Of a DNA stretch of 64,000 nt, positions 41,701 through 56,700 are shown one piece after another. The DNA comes from Serinus canaria (Eukaryota > Chordata > Aves > Passeriformes > Fringillidae). The stretch is taken from positions 17,060,765 through 17,124,764 of the forward strand of contig NC_066322.1 of the NCBI RefSeq assembly GCF_022539315.1, given 5' to 3'. Under the pieces are notes generated by a model that worked only from the letters and a program-made list of their open reading frames with translations, had not been told where the DNA came from and made no database searches. Within the stretch, counting starts at the first letter, position 1. Each line of letters starts with the position of its first letter. The translations under genes and the position numbers were made by a program.

Positions 41701-44700
41701 GACTGAATACTTTACGACCTCCTTCAGTCCAAACAGCTTCTTATGGATTGTTACTTTCCCACATTTTGTATTTGGCTTGATTCTTCACAGTCAGGATGGT
41801 TTTGCTTTGTTTATTTATTTTTTTGTCTGTGTATCCTTACAAGTTCTTTTATGTGCCTCTGAACATGCCAGTGTCCTGTCCCACAGAACAAACAAGGACT
41901 GCATTCCTTCCATTCCTCTACCCTTCCATTCTGCTTCCTTTTCCAAATTAGGAAAAAAGCACTCCATATGAGGAACAGCTTAGCTCCTGCACAGATTTTG
42001 CTTTCTCTCTCAATGCCAAGGATGTGGTCTTTGGCCTTGCTTCTTCTCCTGAGCCCAGAAATTTCCATCAGAATAATTTTATAGCCAGATGGCTTGAAGC
42101 ATGGATCTGTGGATATTGCTGTCTTTGTCAAATCTGGCACTTGTGAGTCAAAATTCTTAAACCCATGATTTCCGCTATGTCATGAAAATACAGCAGAGAA
42201 TTGGAATCTCTGTGTTTGCAGAGCTAATTCATATGCTGTGAAGAGCAGAAAATAGAAGAACAAAGTGAAGAGAAGAGAGCAGGAGACATATAAAAGCATT
42301 ACATAGAGTGGATCATAGGATAGCTTGTAAATTTATGAAAAACTATGGCATGTTTCACTTATTTCCTCAACTTTGTAGGCCTTTTTTGGTTTGTCAAGGA
42401 ACTCAGCAAAGTTATTCATCTTGCACAGTAATATTACATGGTAGAAGCAAAGATGGTTAGTGAATTTTTTAGCTGTTGATAACAAAACCTCTCCTTTTCA
42501 GGTATGATTTTGCCATTGGCTGTTGTAGGGCAGCACTGCCAAAGTGGGACAATAAATATATGCAAGAAGCTTGGCTGGGAGTGCCAAATAATTTTGTATA
42601 AATATTTGGTGCTATTAATTGTACCTTGCAAAGATTGTTTTAGTGTGGCTTTTAGAATGCTTAAATATCATAAAAGCGATACAAAATGTTTTTGATATAG
42701 AATTATCTACAACAGCATAGGTTACAGTTATGTTAGCATGACCTTTGTTTTTACATAAATACATGGGAGCAAAGCAGGTGAAGCCAGACTAGAATGGGAA
42801 TAGGAGCTATGTGCTGACGGCGATAGTTAATGAGAGAGTTGTTAATTTCTTTCCTCAGGCTGATCTTGAATGGATCTGTTCTGGTATAGTGATACAGGCA
42901 TGACACTGTTAAGGAGTTTATTTTGTAGATTATACATAAAAATACTCTTTATAACAGAATGCTCTCTGTGGAGAATGGCAGGATGGATCTCTGTGGATTT
43001 TAAACTCTTTGTCCAGCAATTAATATTTTTTACCACTTTTGTTTCCAACCTTTCAGTAAATCCTTTCCATTATTTAATCGCTGTGTTCCACAAAATCCTG
43101 AATGCTATTCCAAATATGCATCTGTCCTCATAAGTATGGTTAATGAAATGGATGTTTTTCACCGAATTCTGAGTGGAATATTGGCAGGAAGAGATACTGT
43201 GATAGGACTGAGTGTCCTTGCACTAGGTAAGGTTATAAATAAAAAGTGAATAATGATGTTCAATTAAAAGATTAAAATGTTTCTTGTAAGTCTATATGTT
43301 TAATTCAAAAGTGGACTTTTTTCATAATTTCTGGGCAGAGTTATTTTTTAAGGAAGAGTGATCAGATTTTATCAGGTGACATTTAACAGACTGGTAAAAT
43401 GCAGATCTCTATCAGATTCTGTGGTCCATGACATGGTTATATACCTCATTTTGGGGGACTGTAAGAAATTGTTGATGAAAAAGATTACATCAGCATGAAT
43501 ACTTGAACTTAATTCTTACATAAAATGTAACTAAAAAGCTAGTATTTGCCGTGATGAAATATATCAGCTATAAGTTTCTTACTATTTAAGTTAGAGGTAA
43601 CTATGTGCTTTAAATGTTAGAAAGGTGTCCAGCTTTATGAAATGCTGTTGCTATTAAGATTACTGTTTAAAAATAAAAGCTAAAATTCTGCAAGAACCTT
43701 AAATTTATACTTAAAATGAAAAGGGTTGTAACACTCAAACTTTATGTATTTTTCAGCCTTCTCTTTGATACTGGTTTTAGCCTTCAGATTCATTCAGACT
43801 CTCTTCATCCATACTCTCATTGCACTGGTAGTGTTCGGGTTGTTGTGTAAGTATATTTACTATTTCACTGTACTGAAGGATTAGCAGCTGAACAAACAGC
43901 TATCCTTTATTTCCATGGCCATCCTCAGTAACCTTCAGCTTACCACAGTCATTTCCAAGCTGAGGCCTGCTTGCCTTTTGGTGCCAAGGTCTGCCTGTGC
44001 TGTTCCAGCTGCTGAGTGTTAGGATGATGGTGATGTTTATTGTTTTTATAGATGCCTAGAAACAACATTTCTTTTGGCAGATGAATGCAGTTATGAAAAT
44101 GCTACTGTTTCAAAGAATGCTTAGTGAACTCTTGTACTGCCTGCTTTAGGAAGGGAGAACCATAGGAATGTGTCTGGCTAGAGCTTGTCATTCCTTGGAA
44201 GTTAGCTTTGGATCCCCACAATGAAATTACATGCCTGAGCTTTAGGAAAACTGCAAGAAATCCAAATGTTCTGCTGTGGTTTTAGCTCAGACTGACAGGC
44301 CTTTATTGGAAGTTTCTCTGTGCTCACTGATCCTGTGCCTCAGTTGGGGGACTGGCAGTATTCCCGAGCCCTGTGGGATGTGGGGAGGGCAGGACACTGG
44401 GAAGGGAGGCCAGGCAGGCATCAGCCTGGCAGCAGCAGCGTGCCCTGCCCACCCTCACGCTGCTCTGCTCTGCTCAGTTGTCTCAGGTGTTCTCTGGTGG
44501 CTCTATTATGACTACAGGAATGACCCCAGCACTGAACTGGAAACTGAAAAGGAAAATGTAAAGTTCCTACTTGGATATGCCATCTTCTCAACAATCATCA
44601 CTGTAAGTAGCATTTTGTCCTAAGCAGTGGCAGAGGCTGTAACTTGAAAACTTGAACTACAGTGGTTCTGCAACAATAAAAATAATTACTAATTCTTTTC

Positions 44701-47700
44701 AAATTGGAAAATGATAGTAAATTCTAAGATCTTCTTACATTCATTCACATATAATCATGAAATAACAGAATGGTTTGGGTTGGAAGGGACTTTAAAGATC
44801 CCTAGTTCCAAATAGATTTTTAGGCCCCCATCAAAACTACAAAAATAATTTTATATATTCATTGTGAAACTTGTTTTTCAGCCTTGCCATACTTCAAACC
44901 TGTACAAACTGTGTCAGTGTTGTTGGTGTAAAAATGCCAGAATTGTATTCCATGCCCATTTTGTGCTGCATGAGCTCGCTGGAGAATCATGTCAAATATA
45001 CACAGGGGCACTGGCTGAGTATGGACATGAGATCTGTGGATTCATCCCACCCTGCCAGGAGGAGAAAGGGATGGCAGCTCTTTGGGACAATGAAAGGGGC
45101 AGTGAAACACAGGCAGCATTGTCTAGACCTCAAGTTATGGGGTTAAATTCTGTTTTCTCTCACTGACCTTGTTTTACAACAGAAAATCTGAGTGTGGCTT
45201 GCAACTTCTGAAGAGAGTGTTTTCAGTCTGATGTTGCAATGTTAAAAGGAGCCATTTCTCAATTTGAGGGTGCAGTCAATTTGTTCTTCATGAGACATTT
45301 GTCAAAGCAGTTGTCTTAGAGATGAGTAAGATCCATATGGAATTTGCCAGATATGAACAGTCTGACAATTTACAGTGACAAATATAAATGTGTCACAGAC
45401 CACATTTTTTTTTATATCCTCTATAAGTTGTGACCTTTTTACATCTGCTGATACTAAAAAGATAAGAAAAAGTTTCTTTGAATGCTTGTGTGTTCCAGTA
45501 CAACTGACTGTTGTTTGCAGAGCTGTGGGAACAGCCACTGCTGCACATTATGCTTCTCTTCAGAGTTGGCGGCTTCTTTCCAGAGCAGGCAAGAAAACTA
45601 GTGAAGGAACTGCCACTGGTTGTGTTTATTGCTTTAAAGAGTCCAACCTCCCTTTTCATTGCTGTTCATAGTTGCTTGTCACATACAAAGAATTGGGGAT
45701 TTTGTGGGATTTTTGACTTGGGGTTTTGTTATTGGTGGGTTGGGTTTTTTACTTTGGAAAGACGATAATTTATTTAAATAAGTTTTCATTTCATGTCTGC
45801 TTTACTCCTGTACATACATAGCTCAGAAACTAGTTGGGTTGTGAACTGCAGGAAAGGACTGGTTCTCTTACCATTGTGAAAGTGAACAGTGGCAAGCTGA
45901 CCTGAGTAGAAAGTCTAAAAGTTCATGACATGCAGGGTATGTGAAAGCAATGTGTAGTGTGTAATGCACGTTTATGTTTGCTATAAAGCAAAACAGACAG
46001 TTTCCATTAGATGAATTAAAGTCTTATGGATCCTATTTTCTTCGAAAAAAACAGCAACGACTATTGTAGGAAACTAAATTTTAATCCACAGGCTCTTTGA
46101 GAACATAGGCAATGTCTTGGAAGGACTTTCTAATGTGTAGTAAGATTGTATAAATTTCTTTGTTGTCATGTCTTTGTGAAATCTGTATCCTCTGATCCCA
46201 CATTTGACAACTCTGATAATTTTCTTGAGGTAAAACCCCTAACAATTTGTCTTTTTATTTCCTGAAACAGGTTGTTCTGCTCTCCCTTATATTTGTACTA
46301 AGAAAGAGGCTTCCATTCTCTGTGCAGCTCTTTCGAGTTGTTGGCAAAATCATTGGCAGAATTCCTTTCCTCCTGTTCCAGCCACTCTGGACTTTTCTGA
46401 TTCTCATTGTGTTCTGGGTATTTTGGGTTGCTATACTGCTCAGCTTAGGAACTGCAGGTAAGCACATGCTTTTCATGTTTCTGACTGAGTGCTATCCATT
46501 TCCTAAATTCTCTTCTTAAATGTGGGACCTCTTGGTGTTGGTGTACAGAATATGGGCTAGCATTGTTTCACAGCTGAGAGGGTTGTTTGGTTTTTGTTTT
46601 GTTTTGGTTTTTGTTTTTTGTTTTTGAAACTGGCCTTGTGGGATACCTTATCCCTGCTTCAGACCAGGCTTTATAGAAAGGAGCATCTCCTGAGCTACCA
46701 ACCAACTGTTCACTTAAGATAAACATTAAATGTAGTAAATTTAGTAATAGGACAATAGAATTAATTATAACACATAGATTTTCTAAATATATAATTACCA
46801 AGAAGTATGAGAGCAAATATTACATCCTTGGTATTAAATCAAGCTGACTTGATCTTAATATGCACACATAAGGATGTAAAGCTTGCCCTTATTATATCTA
46901 CATTTAGAAAATGCTAGCCGAGTCTGTTGTATTCAAAAGCTTTTGGAAATGTATCAGTCATTACAAAAGCTCACGTGACAGAAACAACTTGATTATAAGA
47001 GCAGGATGGGAAACCATTGGTATTTTCTGGATGCTTTTACAGACTTTGCAGGAAAATAGTGACTTGCACATTATATCCAAAAGCAAATTCCACATATATT
47101 CACAGAGGAGTAAAACCCAATGCAAACTGCTTTTGAGAGGCTTTTAATGCTTTTTCCATGTTGTGCCATTTTCCTTCATTGGTTATATTCTGTGTTTCCT
47201 GCTAGGCATTTTCATTCAACTTTTTTCTTTTTCCTCTGCCTTCTTGGAGGGTGGGATTCAAACAGTTTATGACCTGCTGTTACATTCATAGTGCAGCTCA
47301 AAGGTATTTTATGTTTTGTCTTCTTTCTAGCTTAGAAGGAATGCTGATCTTTTCAGCAAGTGATGCAAACAGTACAGAGGACAGCACAAACTTACTGCAC
47401 AGTAGAGTGGTGATAAAGTTTCAGTTTTGAAAGAAATTACTTTTCTCAGATTTAGCATAAGAAGGGAATGTCAATATATTGCTTTTATGTAAAACATAAG
47501 GTTTTGACAGAGGTATTCTGGCCGGGTATTTTTAGTGCAGGTGTCAGTCACAGAAGCATGGTAATATTTAGAAGAGCAGGTGTGCATTTTATAAATAACC
47601 CAAATCGCTTCTCAGGTAAAACCCGAGCACGAATGCAGATGGGAAGGCGCCGCTCTGTGTTGGCTGTGTCGCGGGCTGGGTTGGGCGCTCCGTGTCCCGG

Positions 47701-50700
47701 CCGTGCCCATCGGCCACTTCGGGGGCTGTCCGCCGCTGTCCCCCGCCAGGGGGCGCCGCAGCCCGCGGGGAGCGCCTCAGGCCAGCCCGCCGGGGGAGCG
47801 GCTGCGGGGTGCTGGGGGGAACAAAGGGCGGCTCGGCCCGCCGCGCTCCGGGGCCCGGCCGGCGCAGCGCCCGAGCCCGCCGCGCTCCGGGGCACGGCCA
47901 GCGCCGCGGCTGACCCGGCCCGCGGGCTCAGCGCACGGACAGCTCCGTGTCATCAGGATTGCTGTTTGGATTTCCAGTCCCTTACTCTACCTCAAGTGTG
48001 CTTTGTGATTCAAATCTTGGACGACGAACGCTAAACGAGATTTAGCATTAAGAATATTCCATTAGGTTGTCGCTCAAATTTTCAACCCAAATAGGAGTCC
48101 TCTGAAATGTTCTGTTAAAGCAGCTCACCATCAGATAAGCTGGGGGTCGTTCTGCTGTTCTAGGGTGACATATCCACACATCCTGTAATGACAAATGCAT
48201 ACAGTACCGTTCCATTAATGATGCACTTACAGGACACCTTGGTATGATTTGTTCGTTTTCTACAATTGTCCTGTAAGTGGAAGATGTTTCTTTTATTTTG
48301 AGTTTTCGGGACTTTTTACACCACTTGAGAGCACTTCTCTGAAGATCTCCAAAGATATGCTTTCTCTTACAGAGCAATTTGTTTTCTTCATTGACAAATA
48401 GTTGCCTGTCTAGGATTCAGCTTGTAATATACAGGTGGTGATTTTCTTGGGCTTGACACTTTGACGTTTTCCTCTCACTAATATGTTTTCTGAGGCTGTG
48501 CAGGCTGTATTTTAAATGCAAATATACCAAGAGAGCTGAAAAAATGAAATGTTTACAGTGACACTAGTCTTTTGTCTAATACAGAGAATGAAATTGGCTT
48601 GCTGCTGTGCTGCACCTGTTCTTAACATTTTCTTTGAATCTCCCCTAGTTATGTAATATTTATGGTGTCTCTGCATCTTAACGGAGCACTTGATCCTTGC
48701 TTCAGCTGTGGCACACCTGATCATTATGCGACCATGCAGGCACCTTATTTACATCTCCTCCAAAAGTTAGTGTTACTCTGAGGAAAAACCCCTAACTTCT
48801 TGGGAGTTGTAGAAAGCTATAGCCTGCACTTGAAAGGTGCTTATGCATGTGACTAATTTGAAACACATGGATAATCCTATTAAAATCAGCGGGACTACTT
48901 ACGCATTTTAGGGTAGGCACCTGCCTAAGTACCTTGGTTATTCAGAATCTGTAAGAGCAGCAGAGACTGAGTGAATTCCAGACCTAGAAAACTAGGAGAA
49001 ATGCCAAGACTTCTTGAGACTTTAGGTAGCACAAGCAGTGGCACCAGTTAGAACCATTAGCTGGCTAGGAATGGAATTCAGCTGTTCTTTGGAAAAGCTG
49101 ATATGTCTTAGGGTTATTGAGTTTTATTGCTTGCTAATTTGTGGGTATTTCATTGCAGAACTGAAGTGGCCATGTGGCACAGCAGAGTATGTGTTTCGGC
49201 TTTCCAGAGTGCAGGAGCTGTGAGGTCTGCATGGTGTGAATACTGTGAATGTAGGGTGAGAATGTTTTTTGTGTAATGAAGGTGCATCCTACAGACAAGT
49301 GAGCAGCAGCACTGCCACATAAAGCTGTTCAACAGCAAAATGAGCAATGAAAATGTATTTCCTGCAGGGGCCTTGACATTCCAATTACAGTCAGGTAGCT
49401 TACCTGTAAATACCTTTACATGAAAAAGCACAAAATAAGATAACACAATAGATTGTGTTGCAGGAAGCACTAAGATTCAGTGTATGATTCCAGAACCTTT
49501 CCTCACAGTGGGAGGGCCACAGCATATTTTCATGTTAACAGGAACTGATAAACAGGCTCTCAGTATTTTCTTGTCAGTGGCTCTTTGTTTGTGATAAGGA
49601 AATTGCTGGACTAGACTTCCCAGGAATTTTTGTCTCTTACAACAGCCTGTTGCTGCAGGCATCAGCAAAGCCTCAGAGCAGCAGCTGCTGAATAAGGACA
49701 TCTGACCTAAGCGTGGCAGTCCCAAAATGTAGCTGACGGTACTGCACACAGCCAGCACTGACTGGTGTCCCACTGCCCGGCTGTTCTGGCTGCCAGGGCA
49801 GCGCTGTGCCGCGAGTCCCAGGGGAAATCGAAATTCTCCTGGGTTCTGCTGCAAACACTTGGCCTGTTTGCATTGTTAACATCACTTCTTTTGAAGTATT
49901 GGCAGCAGATCAACCCTTGTACTGATCAAAGGCTTCCAGATTTGGTGGTTCAGATGAGGGAGTTCAGTTCTTTACTGAGTTGTTAATGTCATCGCTAAGA
50001 GAGTATGCTGCACTGGGAAGATTCATTATTGTGTCCTTGGAGAAAAATATTCTGTTGACAGATTAAACTGTATTTCAGGGCTTTGTTGAAAAAGTTTAGT
50101 TTGTATCAACAAATAGATCATAGTACAATGATGAGGAAAATGGCATATACTTTTCTTGACAGGTTATCTAGGACAGCTTTAAAGTTTATCTGAGTTACTG
50201 ATATAGAAAAATAGCCTTACATGTAGTTCTGCTGACAAAATCAGGCATGTCTGGTAGGCCCAGAAGACAGAAAATCTGACAGAGATGTTTATATCATTAA
50301 ACAGATTATTGTGAAATAACAAAACTAGTTTACCATACCTGACCAGCAAAGTGATTGAAAGTGAAGTCATAGGTGGCTCTGCCTGATTTCTGTGCAGCTG
50401 AGCTCAGCACTGTGTACATGTGCAAGTACAAGGTTGTCCAGGAAAGACAAAGCCATTATTGTTATTACTGCAGGTGGTTATTTCAGTAGGCTGGTAAAAA
50501 GCAAACAGGATTAGCTTGCCATATGAACATTTAAAAGTCTTCATGACAACATTACTGAAACAAAGCCTGAACAGGTCTGTTTTGGAAAAAGAAATGTTCA
50601 GGTGGATTGTATGGTGGAAAATGTCCTTAATTCTGCTTCCAAATGGTGTAATGTCTTTGCATGAAAATGGAGAGGTAGGACACCTTGTGTGTCTCCACTG

Positions 50701-53700
50701 ACATCTTGTTTGCCTGAGTTCCCTTAGTGAAGGCTGTATGTTATGGATAATGAGTGTATTTGGCTAGTTGTGTTTGCTGCAGGAAAAGTCAGTCTAGAGC
50801 CTCTGGAAGAAATATGGGAAATGAAAAATCTCTTGAATTCATAATTACATGGTGCCTCACTTATTTTAATGACTTAAGTAAATGATTATATCCTCAAAAA
50901 CTCACCTTAAAAAACCCTCACTTTTGCAAATTTAAAACCAGTGAGGCACAGGATGGGGAGGAATGATGGGGAGTTTGTGAGAAGAGATCTGAGTAGTAGC
51001 TTTTTCAAACCATCAAATATCTGGCACTTCACAGACTTAAAATTCATTTGAATATATTGGAAGCACTACATTATTTCTATGAATGTCCAACTGAACAGCG
51101 CTGGAGGGAGCTTGCCTGTTCAGCCAATATTGTTAACCTCTCAGAAAAGAAAATATCTAGAACACATGTCTGTAGTTATGTACCCATGTAGCATTTTTTT
51201 AATCTTTCAAAGAACTTGAAAATAATGTTGCAGTGCTACTATGGGGTAGGTGGATATTTTTCTTAATTTACAGACTAAAAGGCTGCTTCTGAAAACTTAA
51301 AAAATGCTTGTCTAAACCTGATGGTATTGCTGAAACAAATCTTTACTGTTTCTACTTTTAGTTATTCTCGAGTAAGAAGTCTGTGGCTGTAGAAAAACAG
51401 GCCAGAAAGGAACCATTTCCTAGATAGCTGTGTATATGTGGTGGTTTTGAACTTGAATGTGGTGTGTTGTCCTCTAAGAGAACACAGAGTCATAGAATCA
51501 TTTAGCTTGGAAAAGATCTTTAAGATCATCAAGTCCAGCTGTAAACCTAATACTGCCAAGTCCACAAAATGAATACATGAAGTATTAAAGCTTAAGTTAT
51601 ATTGCTGTTTGAGCAGTAATAGCCAATTCTCTCTCACTTTATTTCTTTCATGGAGTTGGAATACGAAACTACTCACCTACAGAGATTGTTTTATTTGGTG
51701 AACATATTTCTCTTTAAGGTTAGTAGACTTAAGGCTTGGTAAAATTGAAAAAAAAAAAAAAAGGCATATTAGGAACCTAGAGACTTTTTACAAGGATCAA
51801 ATTGTCCTAATGCCATTATCCCCTGACTACCCTTCAGAGTCAAGTGCTGCAAATAGGATTGCACAGAAAAAAGGTCTGATTGTTGAGGAATCTGAGTTGC
51901 CCCCACCTTTTGTGAAAAGCCATCTATGAATAAGAAATACATTCTTTGTTGGTAACAGAAGTGGAAGGAATGTTTTTATCTTGGATAAGTTAATTTGTCC
52001 ATGCTCCTAGATGCAGTGGTAGCATTGGAGCATGTGCTACCATACATACCATAAGCATAGTCTGCTTTTTTTACCCCCAGAGAGCCTGCATTTATCTGCC
52101 TGTATTTTGCACAAAGATTGCAAAGTATAGAGAACAGAAGACTGATGGCCATGGTTCTGATTAGTAATAGCAATTAAAATATTTGTTTTGTTTCGCTGCC
52201 ACAGTATGTTATGTATCCTTACTATTTTTCTGCAGTCTTTCTCTTCTGCTTCTTACAAAAAAACCCTAAAGCATTTCATAACTATGCATTTATTTCAAAT
52301 TTTAATAATGAAAATCAAGATTTCATTTACTTCTGAACTATTTGATTAATCAAGTCTAGAGTAATGTCTTCTCAGATATCTTTACTAATATATAGCTTTC
52401 TTTTTTTCCTTTATGGGTAGCTGTGTCTCAATCCCAATTTAAACACAATTTTGCTTTTAATGAGATTTTATTTTTCAAAATCCAAGTTGAATTATAAAAT
52501 GTTGTTTCTCTAACTTTGTTAGAATGGACAGAATTATATAGCATCAAAAAATTTTTTTTGGTGACTTTACTGAAGAGAAGTTAAGAGAACATGCACAGAA
52601 GCACTTCCATGTCCTTCTCTGTCCCTGTCCCTATTTCTCCTCTCCCCCCTTGTCTGGCATGTTATAATAACACAGTGGTGTAATCCCAACTTCAGGTACT
52701 GCACAGTCCACTTCGGGAGGACAAGTAGAATACAGAGCTCTGTCTGGAATTTGCTACATGGCATGGTATCATTTCGTTGGCCTTATCTGGACTAGTGAAT
52801 TCATTCTTGCCTGTCAGCAAATGGTGATTGCTGGGGCAGTGGTTACTTGTTATTTCAACAGGTGAGTGCAGAATTGCCCCTGAGAGTTTTTGGGATTTTC
52901 CAGCGTTTACTTTCAATCTTTTTCTAGGAAAAATAGTCCCAGTTAGACTGCAATTTATGTCAATATTGGGAATTCAATTTACTATAAAATAATGTTGCTT
53001 GTTGTAAGATCTTGAGTAAGATTTTACAATTTGCATGATACTAATGTGACTCACCCTTGCTGCTGCTGGAGATGCTGGGCCAAACTGGGCCTTGATATTG
53101 GAACTCTGCTGGCTCTGGGGGATTTACCATTCAGAAGGCACGGGCTGCATGGCACCCTTTTCCAAGAGACTGCATTAGCTCCAAATGAGAAGCAATATAT
53201 TGTTCCTTGGTAATTTCATGTATTCATGGGCAGTTTGACCAATGCATTTTGGTCAATACACCACATTTTTGGTGCATAAATCCCCAAGGCCAAGGCACTG
53301 TCCATATCTTGTTAGTGCAGAGCAGGGAAGCACCTGTAGAAACTGCTCTGATGACATTTGCTGCTCTGCTAGGGGCTTCCGCTTTCCAGCTATTTTTTAC
53401 TGCTGCAGGAACTGGCTGCCAAGTACAGAAGGTTCCTGCTCCCAATTGTATGGTATCATTTTGTACAATACCATTGCTCCTCTTGCTTGCCAGGTGACCT
53501 GTACAGTTGAGAGAGTTGTGTTTGCAAAGGGAAATGCAACTTTTCTGTGGTGGTAATCCCTTGTCCTGGCCTTTAGGCTGTCAGCACAGGTCCTCAGAGA
53601 TGCAGAGCAGTGCAGGAATGGGGAGAGAGTGGTTAGCTGCAGGAGCAGCCACACCAGCAAGGGCAAGGGTTATCTTGAGCTGCTCCAGCAACTCTGAGCT

Positions 53701-56700
53701 TGTCTGCTGTGTGTTTTTAATGTATTCCCTGGGGCTATATCATAAAGGCATGTCACAAGAGTTTGTTTATGGGATCTTACAGACAGGCTTTCTTCTTGTG
53801 CTCTGAGTGCTCTGAGGAAATGGCACTGCCTTCCCATGCGGAAATCTCCTTCCACAGCACGCTCAGCACCGTGCTGCACAGCCAACAGCCACGGCAGAGC
53901 TGCAAATGGGGTGGCCAGGGGGTTACTCTACCTGGGTTAGCTTTACAGGATATGTATATTTGGCCTGTAATGCCACCACTGAAAATGGATTTGCCTTCTT
54001 TTATTTTAGATTGAGTATGAATACACAAAAGATTGCATTAATTTAATAAAAATAAGTAGATTTTCTTGCTTAATGGTTACATTTTACAACTTGTGGAAAG
54101 GGCTTGGTCTTTTAAAAAGCCTTCTTTGTTATAATTGGTGTTTTACATGAGGGTTTATTGTCACCTTGATGTGCTTAGGTGTTATGTATCTATTTACCTT
54201 TGCAGGGAGATGAGCCTTTCCCCCTCTCTGGGAGTAAAGGAAGGTGATATGGTAACTCAGTCCATCACAGGCATCACAATTCTGTCCCTGTCCGAGCTTC
54301 TTTAGTAGCTCCAGTGAACCTATATTACTGCACAGATTTGAAATTAAGGATTGGGTTTATCTACCTGACTAAGGTGTTGAAATACATATCTCATCCAATA
54401 AGTTAAAAATGAAGGTTTATGGATGTGCACCAAAGTCATTGAGAGATTAACTGGAACAAACTTTTAAAGGCTTCCTCTTCAAATGTATCTGCAATATTTA
54501 TGGCCATCCTTTGCCCTGCTTACGTACTTGACCTAAAAGAGGCACCATCATAAATGTAGTCAGACCTATTCCATGTGGCTTTGAGATAAGGTAAAAGTGC
54601 ATACAGTCTGTGTGGTCTCTCTTAGTCTCATAATGTTTGCTTTATTACAAATCTTGTAATTTATTGTGTTTGTTTAAAAATTGAGATTCACTTGAGGAAC
54701 AGAAGAATCATTCCTTAACATTTCTGAAGTATTTTATACTGAAGTTATTTTTAGACGGTCTTTGGAACTGGTGAGACATAAGTGAAGAAAACTGTAAGCA
54801 TAGCTCTTAAGAGAATTTTAAAGAAATGAAGAAACACACTTTTCTCCCATTCTAATACCTGTGTCTGTTGGGTGTGTCAAGATGACCTTTTTTTCTTCTC
54901 ACAAAAAATGTTTTTCAGATGAAAGCCAAGATGCATGTGTGATCATTTGATTCAAGAAACTTAGTGTTAAAAAAAGAAACTCAGTGTCACAGAGCTTACA
55001 AGTAAATGAAGGCAATTGACAGTAGTGAAGAAATAAAATTATTTAAAGATAATGTGGTATTGAATACAGGTCCACAGGAGTTTGGAATTGTAGTGTTATA
55101 TGTAAATCAAACAATCTCATGATAACATAAAACAGAAACACCAAAGAGGAAACGCAAGCTGTGGCTCTATTCAGTCTTATACCCAATCAGGCAGATTCCC
55201 AGATTTCCCTGATACCTTGTTCACATGCACAGAATCCACTGCACAATGATTGTGTGCTTGTGTGAAAGCCACTTCAGGATTGCAGCCATATAATGCACAA
55301 AGGTGGGTGACACTTCAGCCTTGGGAGCAATGGGAGAAGGCTTGAGCCTGTCTTGAGCTTGTTTACAGACATAACCATCACCTGTTGCTGTGTTTAACCT
55401 CTTTCTTGTTTCCCACTCTGAACAAGAATTACAAGGAAAATCTGTTCTTTTCCTCATCTGTCTGGAGGCAAAGCAAAATCCTTGTCAGACCCTGTTCTTG
55501 TGCTAATTCCTTTGCTAGGAAAAGGAGCTGTGGAAAAGCATCCAAATATCTAAAAATTTATCTAAGCTTTAAATTTTAATTTTTTTTTTACATTTTTGTT
55601 CATTATTCATGTTAAAAATATCAAAACCTTTCTTTGTTTTTTCCCTTCAGTGACAAGTATGTTATTAACACAGGAATAAATTTACTTATTTCTGTGTTTC
55701 TTATCACTAGTTAGCCTTTAACTTGCAGAAACTTAATCATTTGTATGCTGAGATCAAACTAACACTGTCGTATGTGAGGAGGTGTTTCGGGGAGAAAAAA
55801 ACAATGGCTCAATATGAATTGAATAATTCATCCACACTACAATGCATGTGTTTCTAACACAGAAACCTGATGACTCTAAAAAAACCCCAAACTGCCTTAT
55901 TCATTATAAAATTCCACTATCCCCCAAGCTGTTCCCCTCGTTTTAAGACAAAAATAATAAATGTAGCAACTGCTTTGCTGGAATTTCCTATTTCAAATAA
56001 TGTGGTATATTCACATATTTAAATACAACTTTTCCACTGCAAAGTTTTTTGTGTTTTGAATGAACTGCAGTGATACTTTCAGTTCTTGCAGAACTATAAT
56101 CCCACTCCTGAATATAGTGTGTGTGATTTAAATCCTTGCTGAAGTGAGGATTTAATAAAATTATATTTTTAGAGCTTCTTAGCCCAAAGCAGTCATTCTC
56201 TTATTGATGTCTGATCTTTATGTAGCTATTTAGTCAAACTGCTGCTGGTTCTGTTGCCTAACTAAATATTTCAGGGTTGGACCAGTTGCTTAAGAGTTAC
56301 TTTATGGAAGATCTATTTATGACTATTGATCAGTATGGGGTCTTTTTATCCTATGAAACATTTTTGTAGGTACTTAGAGTGTTAATCTAGTTGATGTTTT
56401 TTTCAGCATTTGACAAGGGGTGAGGGAATGTCTTTAAGTGTCTTTAAATGTCCTCTGATTTCCTGAGGTTTATATAAATTCTTGAGAGCTGTGTCATATT
56501 ACTGTCTGTAAATGACTGACATTAAACTGACCTTTATAAAGGAAGGAAAGTAATAAAACTTGTATTTAGGCCATATTTTTGTCTTTGCTTTCTGATTTTG
56601 GCAGACATTATTTTTCCAAAACAACACAGGTTAGTGTGCACTAGAACTACAAGTTTTCTTAGTTCAGATTATAATCCTAAACATATAGTATGATTTTTTT

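Larger units (their letters stand above)
40370..43056 (+). other. SLC44A3 introns 3, 4 and 5
   Basis: Intron 3 (40,370-40,808, 439 bases), intron 4 (40,946-41,598, 653 bases, T-rich at its 3' end) and intron 5 (41,693-43,056, 1,364 bases) flank exons 4 and 5 and hold no other feature I can support. Confidence 0.88.
46458..52695 (+). other. SLC44A3 intron 9
   Basis: 6,238 bases, the longest complete intron here. It includes a T/G-rich run near 46,590-46,627, the CpG island at 47.64-47.95 kb, a CR1 end at 51.49 kb and an A-run near 51.75 kb. Confidence 0.9.

Noticed and set aside
44276..44623. 115-codon open frame starting upstream of exon 8
   Set aside because: Only its 3' part, from 44,478, is the real SLC44A3 exon 8. 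The upstream part is intron read-through before a clear acceptor.
47468..48034. 188-codon open frame, longest in the window
   Set aside because: It enters the CpG island from AT-rich intron, has Ala/Gly/Arg/Pro-biased composition and no resemblance to a family. Open frames are expected in GC-rich DNA where stop codons are rare.
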